Assembly: GCA_030692045.1 (NCBI GenBank)
Contig: JAUYCX010000037.1
Coordinates: 62,001 to 126,000 of the forward strand
Origin: Candidatus Omnitrophota bacterium
Lineage (GTDB): Bacteria > Omnitrophota > Gorgyraeia > JAUYCX01
Direction: 5' to 3'
Length of the DNA stretch: 64,000 nt
The position numbers were made by a program, and so were the translations under genes. The first letter of the stretch is position 1. Each line of letters opens with the position of its first letter. Positions 1 through 8,486 of the stretch are shown here, one piece after another. Below the pieces are notes generated by a model. That model did no database searches and was not told the origin of the DNA. It worked only from the letters and a program-made list of their open reading frames with translations.

Positions 1-402
<402 letters not shown>

Positions 403-415
403 CCAGGCGACTAAA

Positions 416-976
416 ATGACCACAAAAGATATTTTGCACGATACCGAAGATAAAATGAAGAAAACGCTTGATGCGGTCTCTCGTGAATTTTTGGAGGTTA
501 GAACCGGCAGGGCAAATCCAGCCTTGGTTGAGGGCTTGCATATTGATTATTATGGCGCACCTACAATGCTTAAACAAATTGCCTCAATTTCTATTCCAGA
601 TGCCAGATTGATAGTCATTCAGCCCTGGGATAAGACAGCATTACCAGAGATTGAGAAGGCAATTATGCGCTCTAACTTGGGAATTACTCCCTCGAGTAGC
701 GGAACATTAATTAGATTGGAGATTCCTCAGTTGTCTAAGGAGAGGCGAGAGGAGTTAGCAAAACTGGTTAAGAAAATGGCTGAGGATGGAAGGGTATCGC
801 TACGTACAATTCGCCGCGATGCCAATGAGGCTATAAAGAAATTACAGGATGATAAAGTAATTCCTGAAGATGAACGTTTTAAAGCTCAGGATGCCATTCA
901 GAAGCTCACCGATAAGTATATTGCCAGAATCGAAGAAATAGTAAAGGAAAAAGAAAAAGAGCTTGTAGAGTTTTAG
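416..976 (+). CDS. frr: Ribosome recycling factor
   Basis: Ribosome recycling factor works with EF-G to split the post-termination ribosome. The 186-residue product matches the usual ~185. Family landmarks are visible: EVRTGRANPALVEGLHIDYYG near residues 28-48, the TLIRLEIPQLSKERREELAK stretch near 97-117, and RRDANEAIKKLQ near 133-144. The long charged helical C-terminus fits domain I of the three-helix bundle. It lies 13 bases after pyrH and eight bases before tRNA-Lys, so the three are probably co-transcribed. Confidence 0.97.
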   Translation: MTTKDILHDTEDKMKKTLDAVSREFLEVRTGRANPALVEGLHIDYYGAPTMLKQIASISIPDARLIVIQPWDKTALPEIEKAIMRSNLGITPSSSGTLIRLEIPQLSKERREELAKLVKKMAEDGRVSLRTIRRDANEAIKKLQDDKVIPEDERFKAQDAIQKLTDKYIARIEEIVKEKEKELVEF

Positions 977-983
977 ATTTTAG

Positions 984-1056
984 GGGCCACTAGCTCATCA
1001 GGTAGAGCACCAGCTTTTTAAGCTGGGTGTGCAGGGTTCGAGTCCCTGGTGGCTCA
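984..1056 (+). tRNA. tRNA-Lys, anticodon TTT
   Basis: A full cloverleaf can be folded by eye: acceptor stem GGGCCAC with GTGGCTC (one G-T pair), anticodon stem CCAGC/GCTGG around the seven-base loop TTTTTAA, and T-arm with GGTTCGAGTCC. The anticodon is TTT. The discriminator base is A and no CCA follows, so CCA must be added after transcription. Confidence 0.96.
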
Positions 1057-1123
1057 CGAAATTTTTATCAGAAAACGCCTCAATATTTATCGCAACGATG
1101 AGATGTTAGCCAAGAAGTTAAGA

Positions 1124-1205
1124 GGGCGGATGGTGCAACTGGAAGACACGCGAGGCTTAGGACCTCGTGGCGCAAGCCTTGGAGGTTCAAATCCTCTTCC
1201 GCCCA
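1124..1205 (+). tRNA. tRNA-Leu, anticodon TAG
   Basis: Acceptor stem GGGCGGA/TCCGCCC, anticodon stem CGAGG/CCTCG around CTTAGGA giving anticodon TAG, and a long variable arm (TGGCGCAAGCCTT) typical of class II tRNA-Leu. T-loop GGTTCAAATCC is normal. Discriminator A; no encoded CCA. Confidence 0.95.
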
Positions 1206-1570
1206 TTTTAAAAATGCAAAAGTCGAAATGCAAAATCACCAATGCCCAATTTACCAATAACCAAACATAGCAATTGGTTGGCAAGCAAGGGGTTTGATTA
1301 TTGGTTATTTAATATTGGAAATTGTTTGCCTCGCACCGAGTGCCTTTATTATCTGTGCTCGGCACGAGGTGGTGATTGTTTCTTGGTTATTGGTGTTTTC
1401 ATCTTATTAACTAAATCTGTTATTGTAATTGTGGAACATTACAATTACGCGGGTGTTCTGCTTCGCCGTGCTGCTTTCGCGCACGGCTTCGCAGAAACTT
1501 TAAAGATTACAAGGCTTCGTGGGTTAGCTCCTACGAAGCTCAAAGCGAAAGCATTTGAGCGAAGTAGAGC
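1206..1570. repeat. Hairpin-rich spacer between tRNA genes
   Basis: No gene is supported in these 365 bases. They hold a chain of imperfect hairpins: CCAATAACCAAAC pairing with GTTTGATTATTGG; CCTCGCACCGAGTGC with GTGCTCGGCACGAGG; TTCTGC-ttc-GCCGTGC with GCACGGC-ttc-GCAGAA; GCTTCGT with ACGAAGC; and GCTCAAA with TTTGAGC, the last just before tRNA-Gly. The reading frame from 1242 that runs into tRNA-Gly has no protein-like features and is a by-product of the repeats. It could be a transcribed spacer of the tRNA cluster or a pile of palindromic intergenic elements. Confidence 0.6.
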
Positions 1571-1646
1571 GCGGGTGTAGCTCAGTTGGTAGAGCGCTAC
1601 CTTGCCAAGGTAGTTGTCGTGGGTTCGAAACCCATCACCCGCTCCA
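1571..1646 (+). tRNA. tRNA-Gly, anticodon GCC
   Basis: Acceptor stem GCGGGTG/CACCCGC, D-arm GCTCAGTTGGTAGAGC, anticodon stem CTACC/GGTAG around TTGCCAA giving anticodon GCC, and T-arm GTGGGTTCGAAACCCAT. Discriminator T, and unlike the two upstream tRNAs the CCA end is encoded (1644-1646). Confidence 0.96.
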
Positions 1647-1647
1647 A

Positions 1648-1765
1648 ATGAATTGGGTTACGTTTTAAAAGGTTGCGGTTGAGTAGCTCGAAACGTCTTA
1701 CGTTAAACGTTCAACGAAACGAGCAGCGCAACCGACAGACGAAAGACGATAGACTCGCAATTCAT
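1648..1765. repeat. Nested inverted repeat between tRNA-Gly and EIIA gene
   Basis: Outer arms ATGAATTG (1648-1655) and CAATTCAT (1758-1765) are perfectly complementary. Inside them GGTTGCG (1671-1677) pairs with CGCAACC (1727-1733), and GCTCG pairs with CGAGC further in. This nested layout resembles the other composite palindromes in the window. It ends 24 bases before the start of the next gene. Confidence 0.65.
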
Positions 1766-1789
1766 ATAAATAACATTGAAGGAGGTTTT

Positions 1790-2260
1790 ATGAAAATTGA
1801 AGATTTTCTTTGTAAGAAGGCTGTAACAGCAAATTTAGAAGCTACAACCAAAGAGGAAGTGATTAAGGAATTAATCGATTTATTAGTCAATGCAGGAGAA
1901 GTAGAAAAACGAGAAAAGAATAAACTAATTGAGATATTAATGGCGCGAGAGGCCTTGGGCTCAACTGCAATTGGTCAGGGCGTGGGTATTCCTCATGGAA
2001 AATGCGAATGCATAAAGAAACTTATTGCCGGTTTTGGCTTGTCGCAAAAGGGAGTTAATTTTGATTCTTTAGACGGTGAGCCTGTCTATATTTTCTTTTT
2101 ATTGATTGCGCCGCAAGATTCCGCAGGCCCTCATTTAAAGGCATTGGCAAGGATTTCCCGATTACTAAAAGATAAGTATTTCCGCGAAAATCTTAAGGCG
2201 GCTAAAGACGAAAAAACAATAACTAAGATAATCACTCAGGAAGACGAGAAGAGAGTTTAA
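1790..2260 (+). CDS. PTS EIIA domain protein (PtsN/fructose type)
   Basis: Single-domain EIIA of the fructose/mannitol/nitrogen-PTS family, expected to take phosphate from HPr on a histidine. With the ATG at 1790 the product is 156 residues, the usual length. The active-site histidine is H69 in GQGVGIPHGK. The start is chosen because GGAGG lies seven bases upstream; in-frame codons further upstream run through the palindromic repeat. No EIIB or EIIC gene is nearby, so a regulatory (PtsN-like) role is more likely than sugar transport; this is inference. It is followed two bases later by yvcK, and HPr and Enzyme I are encoded about 3 kb downstream. Confidence 0.88.
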   Translation: MKIEDFLCKKAVTANLEATTKEEVIKELIDLLVNAGEVEKREKNKLIEILMAREALGSTAIGQGVGIPHGKCECIKKLIAGFGLSQKGVNFDSLDGEPVYIFFLLIAPQDSAGPHLKALARISRLLKDKYFRENLKAAKDEKTITKIITQEDEKRV

Positions 2261-2262
2261 AA

Positions 2263-3507
2263 ATGCAAAAGAGGCAATTTTTTAAGTGGCTTTATCCAGG
2301 AATGAAGATAAAACGGTGGATCTTGATTTCTTTTCTGGGGATATTTGTTGTGGGTGGCTCCTCAGCAGTATTTTTAACTCAACCTTATGGGATTGTAAAG
2401 TTTTTAGGGTTAGTAGTTATTTGCATGGGAATTATTCTCATAATTTTAGGGATAGGCAATATTATAAGTTCGTTTATCACAATTTTCTTGCCTCAGAGAG
2501 AAAGGGAATTTATAAATATCCTTTATCAAAAAAGGCTTTTAGAAAGAGGTCCCAGAATTGTAACCGTAGGCGGGGGTACTGGTTTATCGGTTCTCTTGCA
2601 CGGTTTAAAAGAATATACCAATAATATTACCGCAATTGTTACTGTTGCCGATAATGGAGGAAGTTCAGGAAGATTGCGCGAACAATTCGACGTGCTTCCT
2701 CCCGGAGATATCCGTAACTGCCTGGTTGCCTTGGCAGACGCAGAGCCTTTAATGCGCGATTTATTTCAGTTTCGTTTTGACAAAAATTCTGAATTCCATG
2801 GACATAATTTCGGCAATATTTTTATAACCGCGATGACAAAACTTACTGGAGATTTTGAGGTGGCAATTAAGGAATCCAGCAAGATACTCGCCATCCGCGG
2901 ACAGGTTGTTCCTTCAACTTTAGATAATGTATCACTGGTTGCCGAATATCAAGATGGCTCACGCACAGAAGGGGAGGCGCAAATCCCTAAGAAAACCTCT
3001 TTGATTAGAAGGGTATATTTAAGACCCCAAGAAACAACTCCCACAAAAGAAGCATTAAGGGCTATTCAGGATGCAGAGGTGATTATCTTTGGTCCGGGCA
3101 GTTTATATACGAGTATTATTCCCAATCTATTGGTCAAAGGGATACCCGAGGCAATTGCAAATTCACCGGCACTAAAGATTTATGTTTGCAATATAATGAC
3201 TCAAAACGGCGAAACTGACGGCTATAGTGCATTTGACCATGTAGAAGCAATTGTAAAACATACGAATCCACGTATCATTGATTGTTGTATTGTAAATGTA
3301 GCAAGAATACCTAAAAGCCTGTTAGGAAAATATGAGCTGGAAAAATCCTTCCCGGTTCTCTCTGACAGCCGTCGGATTAGAGAATTAGGTTATAGGGTGA
3401 TAGAAGAAAATTTGATTAGTACAAGAGATTTTGTGCGTCACGATGCAGATAAACTTTCTAAATTGATAATTAATCTTTTGGAAAGCTATAAAGTCGCAAA
3501 GAAATAA
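2263..3507 (+). CDS. yvcK: YvcK/CofD-like gluconeogenesis factor with membrane anchor
   Basis: YvcK-type proteins bind UDP-sugars and are needed for growth on gluconeogenic carbon and for cell-shape control. The core starts near residue 97 with GPRIVTVGGGTGLS (GGGTG at 103-107) followed by TVADNGGSSGRLR and PPGDIRNCL, which are diagnostic. Two hydrophobic segments (about 19-38 and 46-75) precede it, so the enzyme is probably anchored in the inner membrane, an arrangement known in part of the family. Length 414 fits. The gene is tightly packed: two bases after the EIIA gene, and its TAA overlaps the next ATG by one base. Confidence 0.93.
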   Translation: MQKRQFFKWLYPGMKIKRWILISFLGIFVVGGSSAVFLTQPYGIVKFLGLVVICMGIILIILGIGNIISSFITIFLPQREREFINILYQKRLLERGPRIVTVGGGTGLSVLLHGLKEYTNNITAIVTVADNGGSSGRLREQFDVLPPGDIRNCLVALADAEPLMRDLFQFRFDKNSEFHGHNFGNIFITAMTKLTGDFEVAIKESSKILAIRGQVVPSTLDNVSLVAEYQDGSRTEGEAQIPKKTSLIRRVYLRPQETTPTKEALRAIQDAEVIIFGPGSLYTSIIPNLLVKGIPEAIANSPALKIYVCNIMTQNGETDGYSAFDHVEAIVKHTNPRIIDCCIVNVARIPKSLLGKYELEKSFPVLSDSRRIRELGYRVIEENLISTRDFVRHDADKLSKLIINLLESYKVAKK

Positions 3508-5516
3508 TGGTGAATTTGCTTTTAGCAATACACTGCCATCAACCAGTAGGAAACTTTGATAAGATTTTTGAGGAGGCTTTTGAAAGGGCGTATCTTCCAT
3601 TCATTAATGTTTTGGAAAGGCACCCCAAGATAAAAGTAGCACTGCATTATTCAGGAAGCCTGTTGGATTGGTTATCAAGTAATCGCTCAGAATTTATAGA
3701 TAGATTGAGGGTTTTAGTAAAAAATCAACAGGTAGAGATTTTTTCTGGAGGTTATTACGAGCCAGTATTAACTTTAATTCCAGAAAATGATGCTTTAGCT
3801 CAGCTTAATCTGCTTACCTCAAAAATTAAAGAATTATTTTCCTTTGAAGCAAAAGGGGTTTGGATTGCAGAGAGGGTTTGGGAGCCAAAGTTACCAAAAA
3901 TTTTGTCCAAAGCCAATATGGAATACGGCGTTATCGATGATTCGCACTTTAGATACGTTGGTCTTAATCCAGAAAGTCTTTGCGGATTTTATATAACAGA
4001 GGAAGAAGGTTTTAAGTTTAAAATCTTTCCTGGCTCAGAGAAATTGCGTTATCTTTGGCCATTCAAATTGCCAAAGGATTCCATAGATTATTTAAGGCTT
4101 CGAGAAAGAAGCTGTAAAGGCAATGTAACTTTGACCTTTGGAGATGACGGTGAAAAATTTGGGCTTTGGCCAGGCACCTACAAATGGGTTTATCAAGAAA
4201 ATTGGTTAGATAATTTCTTTAAGCTGTTAGAGGAAAACTCTTCTTGGATTAATACTGCACTCTTTAGCGACGTTGTTTTGAAAAACAGCCCAACCAACAG
4301 GGTATATTTACCTTGTGCAAGTTATAGAGAAATGATGGAATGGTCAGAGGGTTTCTACCGCAATTTTTTGGTGAAATATCCTGAGGCAAATAATATGCAT
4401 AAAAAAATGCTTTACTTAAGCAACAGGTTAAATTTAATTAAAGATAAGGTCAAGCCCAAAGATACGCCCATTTTAAAACAGGCGAAGCTTCATTTGTATA
4501 AATCTCAGGCAAATGATTCGTATTGGCATGGGGTATTTGGAGGTCTGTATTTAAATCATTTGCGGTCTTCTGTATGTCATCACTTAATTGAAGCGCAAAA
4601 TTTAATGGATAAGCTGGAAAATAAGAAAAATAAAAATAGAATTGAGCAATTAGATTTTGATTGTGATGGAAAGAGCGAGTTGATGATTTCTACAAAATAT
4701 TTTAATCTTTGCTTAAGGCCAGAAATGGGCGCAAGCCTATCTTTTTTAGATTATAAACCAAAGGCATTTAATTTAATTAACACCCTATCTAGAAAAGAAG
4801 AGCCATATCATAAGAAAATAAAAGAGCTAGTTGAGAAGAAGAATGAATTAAAGAATTCGGAATCTTCTCTCAAGCCGTCAAGTATTCATGACAAAACAAT
4901 AGTAAAAGAAGAGGGATTAGAGAAAATTCTCTTTTACGATAGAAACCCTCGCTATTGCCTTTTCGACCATTTTTTACAAGATGAGGTTAGCTTAGAAGAT
5001 TTTGTTAGTGCCAAATATAGAGAATGTGCAGATTTTGTTGAGGGCAGTTATTTCTGGCAGGACGCCTCTAAAAAGGATACGGTAAGTTTAGAGTTCTCTC
5101 GTCAGTCAAAGGTAGATGAAAATTTAGTCAAGCTTACCAAAACAATAAGCGTTGTGGATAACACGCTAATTCTAAAATATCTTTTAGAGAATTCTGAAAG
5201 GCAAATGAATTTAAAGACACTCTTTGGGGTTGAGTTTAATCTCTCCAGTTTTAATGCCGCTTATTCTAAGGCAGGCGAGGTAAATGGCATAAATAAATTT
5301 ATTTTGGAGGATGTTTGGAATTCAGTAAGAATAGAATTTATTCTAAAAGAAAGATTGAATCTCTGGTATTTTCCAGTTGAAACCGTTTCTGAATCAGAAG
5401 CCGGTATCGAGAAAAGTTGCCAAGAGCTTTGCCTTCTTTTTTGGTCAAGAATAAATTTATCGCCCAGAAGCAATTGGATGCAAAATTTTAAAATAAATAT
5501 AACAGAAAGCATTTAA
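3507..5516 (+). CDS. GH57 4-alpha-glucanotransferase / alpha-amylase family protein
   Basis: Glycoside hydrolase family 57 enzyme acting on alpha-1,4-glucans, probably glycogen or maltodextrin. The N-terminal catalytic domain (about 1-300) begins with AIHCHQPVGNF. E122 in GVWIAERVWEP aligns with the known GH57 nucleophile of the Thermococcus litoralis 4-alpha-glucanotransferase, and FGDDGEKFGLWPGTY (from 211) holds the acid/base aspartate region. The remaining ~350 residues look like the beta-rich domains (DUF1925/DUF1926) that follow in 4-alpha-glucanotransferases; 669 residues is the usual length. No signal peptide, so cytoplasmic. The TAATG overlap with yvcK suggests translational coupling. 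Amylase activity cannot be excluded. Confidence 0.9.
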   Translation: MVNLLLAIHCHQPVGNFDKIFEEAFERAYLPFINVLERHPKIKVALHYSGSLLDWLSSNRSEFIDRLRVLVKNQQVEIFSGGYYEPVLTLIPENDALAQLNLLTSKIKELFSFEAKGVWIAERVWEPKLPKILSKANMEYGVIDDSHFRYVGLNPESLCGFYITEEEGFKFKIFPGSEKLRYLWPFKLPKDSIDYLRLRERSCKGNVTLTFGDDGEKFGLWPGTYKWVYQENWLDNFFKLLEENSSWINTALFSDVVLKNSPTNRVYLPCASYREMMEWSEGFYRNFLVKYPEANNMHKKMLYLSNRLNLIKDKVKPKDTPILKQAKLHLYKSQANDSYWHGVFGGLYLNHLRSSVCHHLIEAQNLMDKLENKKNKNRIEQLDFDCDGKSELMISTKYFNLCLRPEMGASLSFLDYKPKAFNLINTLSRKEEPYHKKIKELVEKKNELKNSESSLKPSSIHDKTIVKEEGLEKILFYDRNPRYCLFDHFLQDEVSLEDFVSAKYRECADFVEGSYFWQDASKKDTVSLEFSRQSKVDENLVKLTKTISVVDNTLILKYLLENSERQMNLKTLFGVEFNLSSFNAAYSKAGEVNGINKFILEDVWNSVRIEFILKERLNLWYFPVETVSESEAGIEKSCQELCLLFWSRINLSPRSNWMQNFKINITESI

Positions 5517-5517
5517 A

Positions 5518-5781
5518 ATGCCAATTATCAACAAAAAGATAACCGTAAAGAATAAACAAGGTCTGCATGCCAGACCCGCAGCATTATTTGTGCAGTTGGC
5601 AAATAAATTTGAATCAGCAATAACTGTAAAGAGGAATAAAGAAAGGGTAAACGGTAAATCAATTATGGGGATATTAATGCTTGCAGCAGAGCAGGGTAGC
5701 CAAATTATTATTGAGGCCGATGGCGAGGATGCTTTTAAAGCCATCGCAGAATTAGAGAGATTGGTAAATACAGATGAGTGA
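5518..5781 (+). CDS. ptsH: Phosphocarrier protein HPr
   Basis: HPr passes phosphate from Enzyme I to EIIA domains. The 87-residue product has the active-site histidine H17 in KQGLHARPAA and a conserved regulatory serine S48 in VNGKSIMGILML, the site used by HPr kinase/phosphorylase in bacteria that have it. No hprK gene is visible in this window. The gene starts one base after the GH57 stop and overlaps ptsI by eight bases, so all are probably one transcript. Confidence 0.96.
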   Translation: MPIINKKITVKNKQGLHARPAALFVQLANKFESAITVKRNKERVNGKSIMGILMLAAEQGSQIIIEADGEDAFKAIAELERLVNTDE

Positions 5782-7534
5782 GGTAATTTTAAAGGGAATT
5801 CCAGCGGCGTCGGGTGTGGCTTTTGGGCCGGCGTATCTTTTGGGCAAGGAAGATTTTATTGTGCCTGCACGTCCGATTTCTGAGAATGATATCCCCTTAG
5901 AGATTGCTCGTTTCGAGGAAGCCCTAATTCAGACACGCCGGGAGATTATTGATATTCAGAAAAAGATTGCACAAGAAATGTCTTCAGAACATGCCCAGAT
6001 TTTTGATGCGCACCTTTTGGTATTGGAAGATAGGATGCTTATAGAAGAGGTAATTTCCCGTATCAAAAAAGAACATTTGTCAGTGGAATATGTTTTCTCT
6101 GAAGAGCTCAAAAAATATATGAATGTTTTTTCTAATATTGAGGATGAATATTTACGAGAGAGGGTTAGCGATATCAATGACGTGGGAAAGCGAATTTTAA
6201 AAAGTCTTTTAGGAAAGAAAAAATCGATAGGGTTAGATGAATTAACCGAACAGTTAATAATTGTAGCGCATGATTTATCTCCTTCTGATACAGCAAGTAT
6301 GCACAGGCAAAATGTGATTGCCTTTGCCACAGATGTGGGTAGCCGAACATCTCATACGGCAATTATGGCCAAGAGCTTAGGGATTCCGGCAGTTGTAGGT
6401 TTAGAAGAGGCAACCTTTAAAGTTAAGAATCGGGATTTTTTAATTGTGGATGGACGATTGGGGTTAGTAATTATAAATCCTGACGAGAAAACCTTAGAGA
6501 ATTATCGTATCGAACAGACTAAAATTAGCATCCTAAAGGATAGGTTTTCAAACATTAAGGATTTGCCAGCACAGACACTCGATGGCAGAAAGGTTGAGAT
6601 TGCGGCAAATTTGGAGTTACCCGAGGAAATACCTTCCATAATTAGCCATGGTGCTGCTGGAATTGGCCTATATCGAAGTGAATATTTTTATATGAACAGG
6701 GTGGACTTGCCTTCTGAGGAAGAGCATTATCAGGCATATAAATTTGTGGCTGAGGCAATACATCCTTATTCTGTAATTATAAGAACCTTAGATTTGGGCG
6801 GCGATAAATTTCTTTCTCAGTTTGAGGTGCCCAAAGATATGCATCCTTTTTTAGGCTGGCGGGCAATTAGATTTTGCTTAGCGCGGCCAGATATTTTTAA
6901 GGTACAATTACGAGCAATTTTACGTGCCTCAGTGCACGGAAAACTGAAACTTATGTATCCCATGATTTCAGGGATTGAGGAGCTGCGTCAGGCAAATGCT
7001 ATCCTTAATGAAGCAAGGGAAGAATTAAAAAGGGAGGGAATTCCTTTTGATGATAATTTAGATGTAGGGGTAATGATTGAGGTTCCTTCTGCAGCTATGA
7101 CTGCAGACCTTTTAGCAAAAGAAGCGGCTTTCTTTAGCATTGGCACAAACGACCTAATTCAATATTCTTTGGCAATTGACCGGGTAAATGAGAAAACCGC
7201 CTATCTCTATGAGCCAGCACATCCCGGGGTTTTAAGATTAATTAAGGCAATCATTGATGCAGGCCACAATCAGGGTATTTGGGTGGGTATGTGTGGAGAA
7301 ATGGCAGGAGACGTGAACTTGGCGCTCTTACTTTTGGGTTTGGGGTTAGATGAGTTCAGCTTGCCGTCTTTGGTTGTTCCTCAGATAAAACAACTCGTAA
7401 GAAGTGTTACTTTTAGGCAGGCAAAGGATATCGCTTACACTGCCTTAGGGCTATCTACAGGCAAGGAAGTTGAGGAATACAGTAAGCTTAAACTTAAAGA
7501 ATTAGCCCCAGAAATAAATGGAGAAGAAAGGTAA
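5774..7534 (+). CDS. ptsI: PTS Enzyme I (phosphoenolpyruvate-protein phosphotransferase)
   Basis: Enzyme I takes phosphate from PEP and hands it to HPr. Length 586 fits. The N-terminal part holds the phosphohistidine H194 in DVGSRTSHTAIMAKSLGIPAVVG. The C-terminal PEP-binding barrel shows GIGLYRSEYFYM, the RTLDLGGDK segment, and MIEVPSAAMTADLLAKE followed by FFSIGTNDLIQY. The signature cysteine loop GMCGEMAGD near the end is present. The start overlaps the ptsH stop. Confidence 0.97.
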   Translation: MSEVILKGIPAASGVAFGPAYLLGKEDFIVPARPISENDIPLEIARFEEALIQTRREIIDIQKKIAQEMSSEHAQIFDAHLLVLEDRMLIEEVISRIKKEHLSVEYVFSEELKKYMNVFSNIEDEYLRERVSDINDVGKRILKSLLGKKKSIGLDELTEQLIIVAHDLSPSDTASMHRQNVIAFATDVGSRTSHTAIMAKSLGIPAVVGLEEATFKVKNRDFLIVDGRLGLVIINPDEKTLENYRIEQTKISILKDRFSNIKDLPAQTLDGRKVEIAANLELPEEIPSIISHGAAGIGLYRSEYFYMNRVDLPSEEEHYQAYKFVAEAIHPYSVIIRTLDLGGDKFLSQFEVPKDMHPFLGWRAIRFCLARPDIFKVQLRAILRASVHGKLKLMYPMISGIEELRQANAILNEAREELKREGIPFDDNLDVGVMIEVPSAAMTADLLAKEAAFFSIGTNDLIQYSLAIDRVNEKTAYLYEPAHPGVLRLIKAIIDAGHNQGIWVGMCGEMAGDVNLALLLLGLGLDEFSLPSLVVPQIKQLVRSVTFRQAKDIAYTALGLSTGKEVEEYSKLKLKELAPEINGEER

Positions 7535-7539
7535 AATTC

Positions 7540-8319
7540 ATGATTGATTTAAGAAAAACCTCCGGCTTACCCGTAAAGTTAGACGAGAAAGCCTTTAAAC
7601 TGGTTTTTAAAGATACCCTTCCGCAAGCTCTTCCAGCAATTCGCACAATCCAAGAGATGAAAGAAGTACTTTTGGATAAAAGTGTAGCCACCCCCAAAGA
7701 ATTATATTTTATGTACAGAGGGGTTAGTTTACTTAAAGATTCTCCTAAGATAGAAAAAAATAATTTAAGATATGATATAACTGTAATTCGAGGTGGCTTG
7801 TTGGGTAAAGAGTTTATGAAAACCGCGGGTCATTATCATCCAGGATTATTTCCTGAACTCTATGAGGTTTTGCATGGAGAGGCTTGGTGTTTATTGCAGA
7901 AATCCTCTCCAGAAGATTTTCAAATAATTACAGATACAATTCTGGTTAAGGCAAAGTTAGGCGAAAAGATTGTTTGCCTTCCCGGGTATGGACATATACT
8001 AATTAATCCTTCTTTAAGTAAGGCTTTAGTCACAGCAAATTGGGTAAGTAACCAATTTAGCTCAGACTATTCACTTTATCAAAAAGCAGGAGGAGCAGCC
8101 TATTTTTTTGAGAAAGTAAACGCAGAGATAAAAATCAGCAAGAATAATTTTTTTAAACAAATTAGCGAAATTCGTAATGTAATACCCAATCCCAAGATAG
8201 AAACTTTCGGCTTAAAAAAAGGAAAACCTATTTACGAACTGCTTAAGAATGTTGAGAAGCTCAAGTTTCTTAATCAGCCTAAAGAGTTTGATTTTAGAGA
8301 TTGCTTTAGAGAGCTTTGA
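7540..8319 (+). CDS. pgiA: Cupin-type glucose-6-phosphate isomerase
   Basis: Interconverts glucose-6-P and fructose-6-P using a metal-binding cupin fold, unrelated to the common Pgi. The metal motif is visible: H98 and H100 in TAGHYHPG, E106 in PELYEVLHGEA, and the late histidine in PGYGHILIN. This form was first known from archaea (Pyrococcus, Thermococcus) and is scattered in bacteria. The 259 residues exceed the ~190 of archaeal enzymes; the extra length is at the N-terminus and in a charged C-terminal tail. It sits five bases after ptsI, fitting a sugar-phosphate role beside the PTS and GH57 genes. Confidence 0.87.
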   Translation: MIDLRKTSGLPVKLDEKAFKLVFKDTLPQALPAIRTIQEMKEVLLDKSVATPKELYFMYRGVSLLKDSPKIEKNNLRYDITVIRGGLLGKEFMKTAGHYHPGLFPELYEVLHGEAWCLLQKSSPEDFQIITDTILVKAKLGEKIVCLPGYGHILINPSLSKALVTANWVSNQFSSDYSLYQKAGGAAYFFEKVNAEIKISKNNFFKQISEIRNVIPNPKIETFGLKKGKPIYELLKNVEKLKFLNQPKEFDFRDCFREL

Positions 8320-8328
8320 AAAATTACT

Positions 8329-8431
8329 TTTTAACACAGATTCACACGGATAAAAGAACGGATGTGCACGGATTTAGCGACGTTGATATCCGTGAAAATC
8401 CGTTACAAATCCGTAAAATCCGTGTTTAAAA
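8329..8431. repeat. ACACGGAT/ATCCGTGT palindromic repeat, copy 1
   Basis: Short units ACACGGAT, GCACGGATT and their complements ATCCGTG, AATCCGT and ATCCGTGT are arranged as a nested inverted repeat, bounded by TTTTAACAC and GTGTTTAAAA. Similar elements occur at 17830-17910, 19592-19671 and 25455-25572. It fills the junction between the PGI gene and the nucleotidyltransferase gene. Confidence 0.75.
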
Positions 8432-8486
8432 GATTTTTTCATTAATTTCTTTTAAATAACTATTCTAAAAAAAGGAGAATTAATAC

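Noticed and set aside
1242-1580. Open frame of 112 codons between tRNA genes
   Set aside because: It runs through hairpin repeats and into tRNA-Gly, has no ribosome-binding site and no protein-like pattern.
8329-8431. CRISPR array from repeated ACACGGAT units
   Set aside because: Units are 8-10 bases, face each other as palindromes and lack regular spacers; no cas gene is nearby.
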